Shown: positions 1 through 10,610, counted from the first letter of the stretch. The stretch: DNA of 64,000 nt from Salticus scenicus (GCA_963930645.1 OZ005655.1:132335626-132399625); one strand, 5' to 3'. Translations and numbers: made by a program. Notes: a model not told the origin generated them from the letters alone.

Positions 1-59
1 CGTATTGAACTGCATTTTCTTTTTAGTTTGATCACTAATTTTTATTATCAGCTTACTTT

Positions 60-179
60 TTTGTAAACAGCATAAAGATTAAGATTATGACTTGACAAAT
101 ATTTACTTAAAACAGTATTAGGTGCCCATCTTTTAAATAGGAATTATTGCTAGTGCTTGAATAATTTTGCAGCCGATTG
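60..179. mobile_element. End fragment of a palindromic Tc1-type MITE
   Basis: The stretch ending AATAATTTTGCAGCCGATTG followed by TA matches the right end of the complete palindromic MITE at 42151-42364, with a few substitutions. The preceding ~110 bases resemble the inner part of that element. Only one end is recognisable here, so this is a partial or decayed copy. Confidence 0.55.
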
Positions 180-684
180 TACAACGGGTGTCCCTGTTTG
201 TGTGTGTGTGTGTTGAGGGGAATGACCCTCTCAATATTTGTTTAGGGTTGAAAGAATGGTACAACTCTTCACGAAAAAAATTTAACAGTTTAGTACATTG
301 CTGCTTTCAAGTTGCACAGTGCCTACATATATTTTTGTATGATGAAGGCTCGTGTTATTATTTTCTATCCAATAAAAGTATGTAATAATCTTCGATAACA
401 GATTTATTATGTATTATGTATAATAATTTTTGCTATCAATAAATATTAATTATCTATAAAATGTTGTACTTATTACTTTAAAATGCCAGTTTTGTGGTGA
501 TTTCTTATGTAATAATTGTATTTCCTTTTCTAGCATCAGTTACTCATAACTTAAATTTATTAGCCCCTTGGAGGCTTTTAATTTTTTATTGTCATTTAAT
601 GACTAATTTGTATGATGAAGGCTAATGTAATTCTTTTCTACCGAATACAATTGTTGAGAGATTTTTTACAAACATTCAAAAAAG
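180..684. other. AT-rich DNA without recognisable genes
   Basis: Very AT-rich. The phrase TTGTATGATGAAGGCT occurs twice (about 336 and 610), so part of it is a low-copy repeat. A short ORF at 167-385 has no recognisable domain and is not supported as a gene. Confidence 0.5.
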
Positions 685-781
685 TAGTGAATTTACTTGC
701 TTTTATTGACACAATTGCAATAGCCATGATGAAATAAAATGGCTATTGCAATTGTGTCAATAAAAGCAAGTAAATTCACTA
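685..781. repeat. Perfect 43-bp inverted repeat (hairpin)
   Basis: Arms 685-727 and 739-781 are exact reverse complements with an 11-nt spacer, and both outer ends are TA. A shorter palindrome built from the same end sequence (AAAACTAGTGAAT and its complement) follows at about 795-832. This fits a foldback MITE or a snap-back duplication; a hairpin RNA precursor cannot be excluded. Confidence 0.7.
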
Positions 782-2569
782 GTTTTTATTTTTAAAACTA
801 GTGAATAAGCAAGTAAATTCACTAGTTTTTATTTTATTTATACATAAAAAAAAAAAAAAAAAAAATACTTTGAATGAAACTCAGACACTGTTTAATAATT
901 AACTTTTAATCATAAAAAAGAAATATTTAAATCCATTTTTTACTAATTGTAAATTATCGTAAACGGCGAGAAATTTAAGCGATTACATACTTAAAAATTA
1001 TTGTTTTCGGTGAAATCAGTAGAAAATGAAGCAACAAAAATAAACTTGAAAAAGAGGTGGGGGAGGTGAAATTTTACAGAGATACACTTTTTAGCTTCTT
1101 AAGGAAATTTCTATGAAGATTTTTTATTTGTGTTGTATTAATTTTCTTAAGTTATGAAAACTGGATAAAACTGGATATCTATCTTGTTTGATATCTGCAT
1201 TTAAAACAGCACATGATCGATAAAAGTATAATTATTAAAAGAATTTGATGTATAAACTATTAACCTCAACAGAATAACAAAAATGTCGATAGTTTTATAA
1301 CAAATATCTCATTCAATTTTTTATTTTTTCATGTTTGTATAGTTTTTCACATAGCATACTAAGCTTTTAATGAATCTAATTAGACAATGTGACAGTTTTA
1401 AATACAATTATCCATTTCAAATTTGTTTTATGTGTAATACGTAATAATTTTAACGCAACATGACTAAATTTCAAAAGTAATTTTACAAATGTATAGCATA
1501 CTAGTATAATATACTAATTCATAACAAAAATATACCAACTCACCTAAAAAAATAAAAGTTGGTTGCATGACTGACTCAGATTTTCTTTAAATTAGGTACA
1601 CAGATTGATGATATAGAGGTATGATTCATGTTATTTAATTTTTTTTTCTTAAAAATTGTGCTCATGTACTATGACAGTGTTAGGTATCTATGGAAACCCA
1701 GGCATTCAGAAAAAATATACTACAGTGTTTATAATGAAAATCATTAAGGTACAGTACTCTTAGAAGTTGTAACTACAAAAATTTAATTTTCCCGATTTTG
1801 CTAAAATTGAGACATTAATTCTAAAAAAAGGAAAATAAAACCAAAGGTTTATTCGCTTTCTGGTAGAGTACAGGTGTTCACCATAAATTACTACACAATA
1901 AATTACTTCGGTTTCTCACTCCTTCTTGGAAATATTTAAACTGAAAAACAAACCATAGGGTAAAAACATGCAATTTCGACCATCTTGGCAGCCATTTTTC
2001 TCATAAAGGGGGAGCACTAGAAACTTTTTTTATTTTTTTAAAATAAACTACTGATATGTTAGCTATTCACAGGAAAAGAGTTTATTTTTGGTTATTATTT
2101 GAATAAAGAGATATCTTGCTGATTGTATATGTATGTTTTTCTCTAATACCATATGCTTGTGTTTCCCCTCTCACAGACTTAACATTAATAAAAAAGAGAA
2201 ATAGTGTTATTAGGTGAATGAAGCATTGAATAAGGGAGGTAAAAAAAAAAAAAAAAAACTATTCATTGGGGGGCGACACTCATCGCAACAGCTGTTATCA
2301 GATGGGACCCTTGAGAGGTAGAGAGATGTAAAAGATTATGTGGGATGTCAAGGAAAGTGAATTTAATCTTTTGAAAAGTAACTTTTCATTTTTAATGTAT
2401 GCTTCAGACAGTGAATTTTCATTATTGCATCGAAATAACACAGCAGATAGGCCACAACTAGGGATTTGGCGAAACTATTCATATTAACGATTTTACACAT
2501 CCTTATTACCATTTTTCATTAAGTGTTCTTGATAATTATATTTATTTATAAAATGTCAAAATATTTACC
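782..2569. other. AT-rich intergenic DNA
   Basis: No ORF, RNA gene or repeat with clear boundaries is visible apart from poly(A) runs near 845 and 2240. Confidence 0.5.
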
Positions 2570-2716
2570 GATTTGACATAATATTACTTTAATTATATTT
2601 AATTATATCTATATTTAATTATATATTTAATTATATCTATATATTTAATTATATTTAATTATATAATCTATATATTTAATTATAATTTAAATATATTTAA
2701 TTATATCTATATATAA
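2570..2716. repeat. TTTAATTATATCTATA simple repeat
   Basis: Degenerate tandem copies of a short TTTAATTATAT-type unit. Low-complexity sequence only. Confidence 0.7.
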
Positions 2717-2814
2717 TTTTTAAAAATTTCGTTCAGTAACGTACATTATCAGGATTTTTTCGTTACTATAATCGCAATAAAAAAAAATGGTATTATACAT
2801 ACCTTTTGGAACAC

Positions 2815-3505
2815 GAGAAATGCCGGGTTCGAACCCAAGTCGCATTAGTCATTTCAATCGTTTGGAATTTTTAATTGTTTTCACCAAATTTTACATGGAT
2901 ATAGGCTAGACGTTCTTGGTTTCTTAGAAAAATCTCGACAGAGGATATTCTCCCCACGCCTAGTTCCTTCGTGTAGGCAATCTAGCTTAACCAGTACACC
3001 ACTCCTCTATATATTTTAAAAATCTTAATAGAATTAATATACAGATACAAAGTTATAATATAAATCTAAATATTTAATATTTGAAACGATAATTAAATCA
3101 ATTAAATCACGTAGATTGAATTAGACCTGAAGAAATCCACTTCCAACACTCGCCACATGGCGACTTAAAAATTGATAAAATCGCCATTCCCCTCTTCCCA
3201 ACTTTCATAAGTATGAATTTCCTTAATCGATTATGTGGCTGAGAGGTTCAGCTCTCAAAGCTGGAAAACAGGAAGTGCCGCGTTCATTGCAGGTTGCGCT
3301 CATTAGCCAAGCCATTCAAAGTTTTCTATGGTTTTCCCCGAAAGTAGCGTAAATACGCATTAGTACACCTTAAAAAGATCCCCACAGAAGTCTTCCCTAG
3401 TAACTATAGAAAAATACGAATGGTTTCGTCGACTAACGTAACCTGTATTCAAACCCGGCACTTCCCTGTCTACCAGCTCTGAGCGCAGAACCACTCGGCC
3501 ACTGT
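2815..3505. repeat. Degenerate tRNA-derived SINE-like copies
   Basis: The phrase GCCGGGTTCGAACCC near 2822 resembles a pol III B box. A plus-oriented copy at about 3228-3320 has an A-box-like GTGGCTGAGAGG followed by AAGCTGGAAAACAGGAAGTGCC. A minus-oriented copy at about 3428-3505 ends with the complement of CAGTGGCCGAGTGGTT. The A box to B box spacing fits a Ser/Leu tRNA-derived SINE head. None is a functional tRNA because no complete cloverleaf can be drawn. Confidence 0.55.
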
Positions 3506-4105
3506 TAATAAGGTGGTAGTGGTGGTGGTGTGAAGGTTAAGGCCAATAGACTGGACGAGGTTCTTAGGCCTGGGTGGTATGCCCTATGAGGGGTGTCTTT
3601 TTGAGGGTACTAGCCCATATTTATTCAAGTTTGGGCAAAAACCACGGAAAACTCCGAGCAGCTAAATTGACGAGCGCGACCTGGTATCAAGCTCGGCGCT
3701 TCACATCTACCAGTTTTGGACGCAGAAACATTCGGCCACTGCTTAATAAGATGGTGGTGTTACTGTGTGAAGGTTAAGGCCAATTGACTACACGAGGGTC
3801 CTGGGTCTTGGTGGTGTGCCCTCTGTGATGGTCTTTCTAAGGTGGTGCCAGTCTGTATTTACGTGTGTTTCGGCGAAAATCACGGAAAACTCTGAGCAGC
3901 TAGGTTGACGAGCGCAACCTGGTATCGAACCAGGCACTTCCCGTCTATCAGCTTTGAACGCCAAACTGTTCGTCCACTGTTTAATAAGGTGGTGGTGGGA
4001 GTGGTGATGTAAAAGTTAAGGTTGATTGACTACCCGAGGATCCTAGGGCTGGGTAGTCTGCCCGCCGTTTTGGTCATTCTTAGGAGTCAAAGCCCATATT
4101 TACTC

Positions 4106-4145
<40 letters not shown>

Positions 4146-4260
4146 GGGGGGGGACACCGAAAACTCTAAACGACTAGGTCAGCGAGCGCGACCTGGCAAC
4201 GAACCCAGCACTTCCCGTCTACCAGATTTTAATGAGAACCTCTCGGCCGATGACGGGGTT
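3506..4260 (-). repeat. Tandem array of ~240-bp tRNA-derived SINE-like units
   Basis: Three head-to-tail units begin with TTAATAAGGTGGTGGTG-like sequence near 3506, 3742 and 3982. Each carries, on the minus strand, an A box close to TGGCCGAGTGG and a B box close to GGTTCGATACC (for example the complement of 3921-3931). The units have diverged from one another. A 36-base poly(T) tract at 4109-4144 interrupts the last one. A tandem arrangement is unusual for SINEs, which normally insert singly. Confidence 0.6.
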
Positions 4261-5455
4261 TTTAATAAAGATAATTAACGTTTTCAATAAGGATAACTAA
4301 CTTACCGAGACATATGTAAATTAAAATAGTTTTAAAAATTTTTAACATTAAAAAACTATTGATAATTCAGTCAGATATGTACATATAGCACATTCGTTAA
4401 AGATGAATGAGTTTTAAAATAAAAATAATACATAGTTTAAAAAAATTATATTATCCTATATAGTAAAAAGAGGTGAGGATGAATTTCCCTGTAATTTGTT
4501 GAAATGAAAATAAATTTAAATATATCTCCACACAATTTCTAAAATTCCTCAAATAACAGAAATTATCATAAAATTTTTACTTATATTTACGTTTAAAAAA
4601 ACTAGTCTGTTTTGGCCACCACATAACTTTCTTCTATATTTTCTAATACAAATTCTTATACAAATATATCTCCATACAATTTCTAAAATACCTCAAGTCA
4701 CAGAAACTATCATAATTTTTTTTATTTATTTAAATACATATATATTATATTACCTTAAAAAAATTAATAAGTTCGTTAATTTTCTGTATTATAAATAAAT
4801 CAAAATAATTCTTATTAAATTTAAAAGTTTGAAAAATAAATGGATAAAGTACAACAGATTATATTTATTTATTTATAAATAATTTTCTTTTCTTTCTTTC
4901 TTTATTAATAATTTTCGTCTATTTATTTATTTTTTTCTTTCTTTCCTTAATTTTTAATATTCCTTATTAATGACATTTTTTACTTTGTATCACAGATTAT
5001 TTGTACAGTACTGAAAAATTTTAAATGTCTTTTATTCTGATTTTAATCAATACGATCTCGTATTTTGTATAACCTCTTACAAAGTAATGAAAAGTCCCAC
5101 CGTTATAAAAAAATATATGTTATTAGGAAGACCTTATATAGCATTATTTCTGTTTACTTGATTTTGTTAAAGTTAAAACTTTCCATAAAAAAATTAAATT
5201 AAATGCCGTTTTTTGCCATTGAAAATCATTACGGGAGCTTTTGGAAAGGGAGGTCCTCGACTGTGGCGCCATCTGTTGTGGTAAGATAAAAAAAAGCCAG
5301 ATTTGGAAGCCTCTTTCGCATCCTCTTCTATTAATCCGTGCATTTTTCATTAAGTCCAAAAAATTATTGAAATTTTTCATTCCACAAATAAAACTTTACT
5401 CTATTCTTTTTCTTTTCTTTTAATGTTTTACGTAAACCATTTTTATTTTAATTAC
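4261..5455. other. AT-rich intergenic DNA
   Basis: No gene is supported. A phrase like CTAAAATTCCTCAAATAACAG recurs near 4539 and 4683, marking a short local duplication. ORFs near 5144-5423 are antisense to each other and lack domains. Confidence 0.45.
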
Positions 5456-5459
5456 ATGT

Positions 5460-5636
5460 CGACCCTAGTGTTGTGTAAGATTAAGGCCTATAGGGGGAAT
5501 GCCCTTCGTGGGGGTCTTTCTAAGGGGTCCTAGCCCGTATTTACGCGAGTTTCAGAGGAAACCACGGAAAACTCTCATGAGCGCGACCCAGAATCGAACC
5601 CGGCACCTCCCATCTACCAGCTTTGAGCGCAGAACC
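5460..5636 (-). repeat. SINE-like unit truncated at the virus-like segment
   Basis: This unit matches the array at 3506-4260 (TTACGCGAGTTTCAGAGGAA, then ATCGAACCCGGCACCTCCCA). It loses the match after GAGCGCAGAACCGCT at about 5636, where the array copies continue with CGGCCACTG. The break marks the left junction of the foreign segment. Confidence 0.55.
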
Positions 5637-5639
5637 GCT

Positions 5640-5860
5640 GGTGGGCAGGAGATCTAGCAAGAGATCGCCTAAGCTTTCAAGATTGATGACCAATCATGAC
5701 AACGCATTCATTTTTTTTTTTTTTTTTTTTTTTCGGAGATCAAGCGATAGAAAAATTTTTTATCGACTCATCAAAGCTTTCCCGGTCCAAGAAAAATTTT
5801 TTGAAAAAAAATTGTCAGCTCGGTGCGTAGAATTTTTTTAAAGTTTATTAATAATCAATA
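5640..5860. repeat. AAGCTTTCAAGATTG-type array, left copy
   Basis: Contains AAGCTTTCAAGATTGATGAC, ACAACGCATTC, poly(T) and repeated AAAATTTTTT tracts. The same module recurs at 10700-11480, 21120-21360, 21780-22170 and 24690-24830. It ends in AAAGTTTATTAATAATCAAT, which introduces the hr-like block. Confidence 0.7.
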
Positions 5861-5869
5861 GCCATGGAA

Positions 5870-6822
5870 TCCTTGCTAAAGAGAGGTTCTACTTGAAAGC
5901 GGGCAGCTGCTGCTTGCGTGAGTCATCAACGACCCCCTGAGACAGGCCTCTATTGTTACACATTCCCTTTTTGAACAATGCTTCATTGTTGTTGCTCCGG
6001 AGGAGCTGCTTGCCAATGAGTCATACATATCCCCCATCACGAGGTGATTAGGACCTTTTGAAAGGCTTCATGGTTGAAAGAAAAAAAACCGTTGCGTGAC
6101 CCCAAAGACAGCTGCTTCCGCCATATACTATTGTTCCCCCCTTGAACAATGCTTCATTGTCGTTACTGGGAAGCAGCTGCTTGCCAATGAGTCATCCATC
6201 CCGGTGTTGGTCCATTCATCAGGGTTGAATGCACACACTCCATGAGAGCGGGCCCGCTGTCTCATCGCCCCCTGAGACAGGCCTCCCTTTTTGAAAGGAT
6301 CATTGTGTTGTGGCCGTTCTATTCTACTTGACAGCTGCTGCTTGCACCATTGTGTTAAAACCCTTTTTGAAAGCACAATGCTTCATTGTGTTATACTTGA
6401 AAGCCCCCATCGTGCACCTGGTCCCTTTTTGAAAGGCACAATGGGAATCAATATTGCCTCGGAAATATTGCACCCCAATGATTCATCCAACAGCTACTTC
6501 ATGGTTGAATGAGATTGGCCGTTATACCCGAAAGCGGGCATCTGCTGCTTGCGTGACCCCAATCCAAACAGCTGTTGCCATCGTACTCTTTTTGAAAGGG
6601 TTCATTGTGTTATGCCAATGAGTCATCACGGGGATTCAATGCACCTGGTCCCTTTTGAAAGGCCCCATTCATCCAAAGACATCATGGTTGAATGAGGTTG
6701 GTCGTTATACTTGAAAGCACCTCCCCCCTCGTGCACCTGGCCATTGAACAATGCTTCATTGTCTGCCCCCAATAAGTCATCACGGGGACCCTTTTGAAAG
6801 GCCCCATTCATCCATATACATA
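5870..6822. repeat. hr-like repeat block 1 (AP-1 sites and palindromes)
   Basis: An irregular mosaic of recurring words. Exact TGAGTCA lies at 5919, 6017, 6188 and 6619. The 15-bp palindrome ACAATGCTTCATTGT lies at 5975, 6146, 6375 and 6748. There are many CCCTTTTTGAAAGG near-palindromes, CAGCTGCTGCTTGC, and CACCTGGTCCCTTTTGAAAG. Short ORFs here are repeat shadows. The organisation resembles baculovirus homologous regions (palindromes with flanking bZIP motifs, serving as enhancers and possibly origins), but the sequence is different and the function is inferred. Confidence 0.7.
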
Positions 6823-6825
6823 ATA

Positions 6826-8502
6826 CACTAAGCGACAAAAAAAAGCCGCACTTGGATGTTTTCCTTTTCGCCTTCTACAACCGCCAATTTTATCGTTTAA
6901 AAAGCAAATTTTCGAACAAATTTTACTATGTTGTCCTCCACATACACTTTAGCTTTGAGTCTAGTGTTAAAAACAAAATGCAATTGTCAGGAAAATTGTA
7001 ATTTTAGAATTTATTTCAAAAATGGTAAGAATAAGGCAGTTAACAATGACACAAAAAGTATTAATTTTTAAATGAAAATCAAAAAATATTTTAATACGTG
7101 AGATGGCAAAATAATTAAATGCTAACGAAATATTGGTAAAATGAATTTTAGCAAAATATAATTTTTTTTGGCCGTTTAAACTGGGAATTTGGCTTTAGGC
7201 GGTCATGTTGTTCATCCAAGCAAGATAACCGCAAGTTAAAATGCGAATGTTTAAAAAATCGATTTGTATCATGTTCAGAACTTAAAAAAGATTTTTAAAA
7301 AGTGTATAGTAAATTACTTTCTTCAAAAACAATGCGGGAACAATTAAACAAAGCTGGTTAAAGAACGGAAGATCTGCGAAAAAAGCCATTATTAAGGAAA
7401 AGAATTAGAAAAAACAATACTTTAGTTGACCAAAATTTAAAAACATTATCAGTTAATTATTAGGCTGAACTGGTTTTCTCTGATAAATCAAGTTTTCTTT
7501 CTTTCGTGCTGTTGAAAAAAGCTAGAATGAAGACGAAAATGTGACCGACTTAATGAAAATCGCACTTTTAAAACAGTGACACGTTCTCCGTACATTATGG
7601 TACGGAGGTGCATAACTTTTTCAAACACTCGGGGAAATTTTTATGCTCAAGGGATCAATTAACTCGAAATAAAACACAATCTACATAAAAGTGGTGCCTG
7701 ACCGACTATTTTGGAGGCATCTTAGACATTTCCGTAAACAGCATTTGAAGATAATAAGGCACCTTACTACACGGCGTCTGTGGTAAGTTTATTCACTTCA
7801 AATTGTCAAAATTTCTTATACATTCCCATGAGAACCTATAATTCTGTAAGTAATCATACTTTTTTTCACTTTAAGTTAAATACCACAAAGGATATAGTAG
7901 AATTTATTCTTTACCAGACATGGAAATGGTGAAAATCGCGATCCGCTCGAAAATGTTTCGTCTATAAAAAGGCGGGGAGAGGGGAGAGGATTCGAAATTT
8001 GCAGCCTATAACTCTGCCAGAACTAGAAAAATTTATTTGTGATATTTGGCACATTGAAATTTCTGAGATTTATATTAAAACACTGTATAAAACTATGCCA
8101 TTGCGCATTAATGCAGTAATTCCATATAAAGGTGGAATTAACCCAATGCAGAATAAATATTTTTAACAAAAAATTGCTTAAATCTAACAAATGAATAGTT
8201 TTATTTCATATATTAAAATATAAATTGTTTATTTCATATAATAAATCATAATAGAATGCGAAGTGTATAGTTATTGCATTATGTTCAAAAAGAAAGTTTT
8301 ATGCAGATTTTTAAAAAGTACTTCGTAAAGTGCAATAAAGCGAATTATTAAATCGAAAATATACATAGGTATCACTTCATACCTTTGGTATTATGCAAAC
8401 AAGACAGTTTTATTTGTTTCAAACATTAATTTTAAAGTTATTACAAATAAAAAAGGTATAAGTCATTTTTTCTGCAGTGCGGCTTTTTTTTGTCGCTTAG
8501 TG
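6826..8502 (+). mobile_element. Decayed Tc1-like DNA transposon, copy 1
   Basis: The terminal inverted repeats begin CACTAAGCGAC, continue through an A-rich stretch to GCCGCACT, and are flanked by TA on both sides (6824-6825 and 8503-8504). The length of 1677 bp is typical of Tc1 elements. The interior shows a degraded plus-strand transposase without an open frame of useful length; its text aligns to the antiparallel copy at about 26,690-27,950. It inserted into hr-like block 1, so the virus-like segment was already host DNA at that time. Confidence 0.8.
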
Positions 8503-8896
8503 TATATATTAATAATAATTATAAATAATTTTTTGATGGATAAAAAGTTGATCTCAAATAAAATCCCCATATAATAATAATAAATAATTTTTTATTAATA
8601 TCTGAATAAAAAGTTGATCTTAAATAAAATCCCCAGTGAAGATATAATAATAATAATAATAAATAAATAATTTTTATTAATATCTGAATAAAAAGTTGAT
8701 CTTAAATAAAATCCCCAGTGAAGATATAATAATAATAATAATGATAAATCAATGATTTTTTCTGAATAAAAAGTTGATCTTAAATAAAATCCCCAGTGAA
8801 GATATAATAATAATAATAATGATAAATCAATGATTTTTTCTGAATAAAAAGTTGATCTCAAATAAAATCCCCAGTGAAGATTCAATCATTTTTTCT
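8503..8896. repeat. AT-rich ~70-bp tandem repeat upstream of the RING gene
   Basis: About five to six copies of a unit containing CTGAATAAAAAGTTGATCT, then AAATAAAATCCCCAGTGAAG and (ATA)n. The antisense ORF at 8595-8885 is repetitive and is a shadow of this array. The array runs directly into the RING gene promoter. Confidence 0.8.
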
Positions 8897-8998
8897 GAAT
8901 AAAACGTTGTCCACTCGCTCCCATTGGTTCCTCCCGACACGCGGAGGCGGGGCCTCGCGAACGTCTAGAGCGGCTTTCCGTTTACCGAGTCAGTCGAG
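8897..8998 (+). promoter_or_regulatory. RING gene promoter: CCAAT box, GC box, initiator
   Basis: A sharp change to GC-rich sequence. An inverted CCAAT box (ATTGG at 8923-8927) and an Sp1-type GC box GGCGGGGCC (8946-8954) precede an arthropod-type initiator TCAGTC at 8990-8995. The initiator lies three bases before the ATG, implying a very short 5' UTR if it is used. The same CCAAT plus GC-box arrangement occurs at 18975-19192. Confidence 0.5.
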
Positions 8999-9979
8999 AT
9001 GGAGTGCCCCATCTGCTTCGAGTCTCTCTCTTCTTGGAATGGGTTTACCCTTCGCTGCGGACACATGTTCGATACGACGTGTGTCCGGCGCCTACTCCAT
9101 CATGCGCGGAGCTATTCGGAAGCCCAGTGCCCCCTCTGCCGGTTCGAATTCTACTATGCAGGACTGGAGGGGCAGTTGAACATTCCTGAACAGATACAGT
9201 TGTCGTCGGACACCTCCCGCTCCAGCAGTCCGGATTTGCCGAGCGTGGAGGAACTGCTGCGCTCCAGCGAAGGGTCCTCTGCCGCTTCCTCTGCTACTCC
9301 CACCGCCTCTGCTGCTCCCTCTGCCGCTTCCTCTGCTGTTTCCACCGCCTCTTCCTCTGCCGGCCCCCAGTTTATTTCTCTGCAGGAACTTCGGGCTACG
9401 CGCTTTGAGCCCGAATTTTGGAACTGTTTACGAGCCGCGGCCGCCCTCTCATCCACCGCCTTGGCCACCGCCTCATCAGTCTCTGCAATCGCCACCTCCT
9501 CATCAGTCTCTGCCACCGCCACCGCCTCTGGTCCCTCATCATCCACCGCCTCATCCGCCTCTGCCACCGCCACCGCCTCTGGTCCCTCCTCATCAGTCTC
9601 TGCCACCATCACCTCATCCGCCGCTACCGTCACCAGCTTCTCGGTTCCCGCAGCCATTTCACCTAGTCCTTCCTCTGTGGCCGCCTCACCAGTCCCCGGC
9701 CCCTCCAGGAGAAGAAGAGGAAGAAAATCCGTAAGTGCCCTGAAATTTCCATTAGTTAAAAAATTATCTTTAAAACTTAAAAAAAAATTACGAAAATCAT
9801 TTAAAAAATTCAACCAATCAGCTAAACATATCAAAGACTTAAAAAATTTAAATTACTCCATAGATTTTAATTTTAAATTAAATAGATTGCATACACAATA
9901 TTTACAATTGAAAAGAGAACACACACTCTTTATGAGAGAAGTAATGAAAGCCCTCCCCTCTTCTTCTTCTCCTGTATAA
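8999..9979 (+). CDS. RING-finger protein with Ser/Ala-rich linker and basic tail
   Basis: A 326-residue ORF. Residues 3-47 form a RING domain: C3, C6, C20, H22, C28, C44 and C47, with D25 where the fifth zinc ligand (usually Cys or His) is expected; Asp is a known alternative ligand in RBX1-type RINGs. This predicts E3 ubiquitin ligase activity with a recruited E2. Residues ~75-235 are low-complexity Ser/Ala/Thr encoded by GC-rich triplet repeats. Residues 237-240 are RRRR, followed by a Lys/Leu-rich, probably helical tail to 326. The tail is encoded by AT-rich DNA, and the switch coincides with GTAAGT at 9731-9736, so splicing after codon 244 is possible. This start was chosen because it is the first ATG after the promoter (GAGATGG) and leads straight into the RING. 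A poly(A) signal follows at 10035. RING proteins are common among large DNA virus regulators; viral origin is inference. Confidence 0.75.
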   Translation: MECPICFESLSSWNGFTLRCGHMFDTTCVRRLLHHARSYSEAQCPLCRFEFYYAGLEGQLNIPEQIQLSSDTSRSSSPDLPSVEELLRSSEGSSAASSATPTASAAPSAASSAVSTASSSAGPQFISLQELRATRFEPEFWNCLRAAAALSSTALATASSVSAIATSSSVSATATASGPSSSTASSASATATASGPSSSVSATITSSAATVTSFSVPAAISPSPSSVAASPVPGPSRRRRGRKSVSALKFPLVKKLSLKLKKKLRKSFKKFNQSAKHIKDLKNLNYSIDFNFKLNRLHTQYLQLKREHTLFMREVMKALPSSSSPV

Positions 9980-10034
9980 AAAATGTTGTATATAAAAAAT
10001 GTTGTATATAAAAAAATGTAAATAATTGTATATA

Positions 10035-10040
10035 AATAAA
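10035..10040 (+). terminator. Poly(A) signal of the RING gene
   Basis: AATAAA 56 bases after the stop codon, followed by a T-rich stretch. Well placed for the RING transcript. Confidence 0.6.
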
Positions 10041-10098
10041 AATGTTTTATTGTTATTACAATTTGTTTGTTTTTTTTAAAGTTGTTTGTTTTTTTAAA

Positions 10099-10162
10099 GT
10101 AAAAAAATGGGACTGGACAAGGTATTGTCCCCACAATACCTTGTCCAGTCCCATTTTTTTAC
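10099..10162. repeat. Perfect 30-bp inverted repeat with CCCC loop
   Basis: Arms 10099-10128 and 10133-10162 are exact reverse complements separated by CCCC. The stem contains GGGACTGGACAAGGTATTGT. It lies just downstream of the RING gene poly(A) site. It could be a viral-type hairpin, a small-RNA precursor, or a snap-back artefact or foldback insertion. Confidence 0.8.
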
Positions 10163-10239
10163 ATTCAATTACTTACCAATATTGGATATTCAAAATAAAA
10201 AACATATTCCTTAAAGTTTATCGGATATAATCAAGATTG

Positions 10240-10340
10240 AATTAAATTAAGACAACTAATATATAAATGTTACTGAATCTTAGGGTGATCTGTGTTACAC
10301 TTTTATTTTATTTTATATATGTCACTTAGTATCGAATAGC

Positions 10341-10412
<72 letters not shown>

Positions 10413-10610
10413 ATAATTTATATATAATATAAATAATTTCAAAACTTTTGTGAGCAAAATGAAATGCTAATATTTTCAATATAGTATCAGAAAATGAAAA
10501 CACCTCACAGAAATTATACTCACCTTTAATCCAACAAAATATAAATGATGTGATACCACCATTTTGGATTCTCAGTATATAATCGATAGAATTCAAATAA
10601 AATGGTATCA
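10240..10610. repeat. (TAA)n(TA)n microsatellite module, copy 1
   Basis: The microsatellite is flanked by conserved unique sequence (TGTCACTTAGTATCGAATAGC on the left, AAAATATAAATGATG on the right). The same module occurs at 21360-21790 and 22170-22560, so it is a repeat of the segment rather than a chance microsatellite. Confidence 0.75.

Noticed and set aside
3890..3990. Functional tRNA-Ser/Leu gene on the minus strand
   Set aside because: A- and B-box-like motifs are present, but no complete cloverleaf can be drawn and copies are tandem and diverged; SINE-like instead.
6128..6838. Short ORFs (70-82 codons) in hr-like block 1
   Set aside because: On both strands and composed of repeated words; no domain.
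9405..9734. 109-codon proline-rich plus-strand ORF in an alternative frame of the RING gene
   Set aside because: Open because of the triplet repeats; starts inside the RING ORF without its own signals. Kept only as a note on the splice-donor finding.
9154..9834. 226-codon minus-strand ORF across the RING gene
   Set aside because: Ala/Glu/Val repeats caused by reading GC-rich triplet repeats backwards; the plus frame contains a RING domain.
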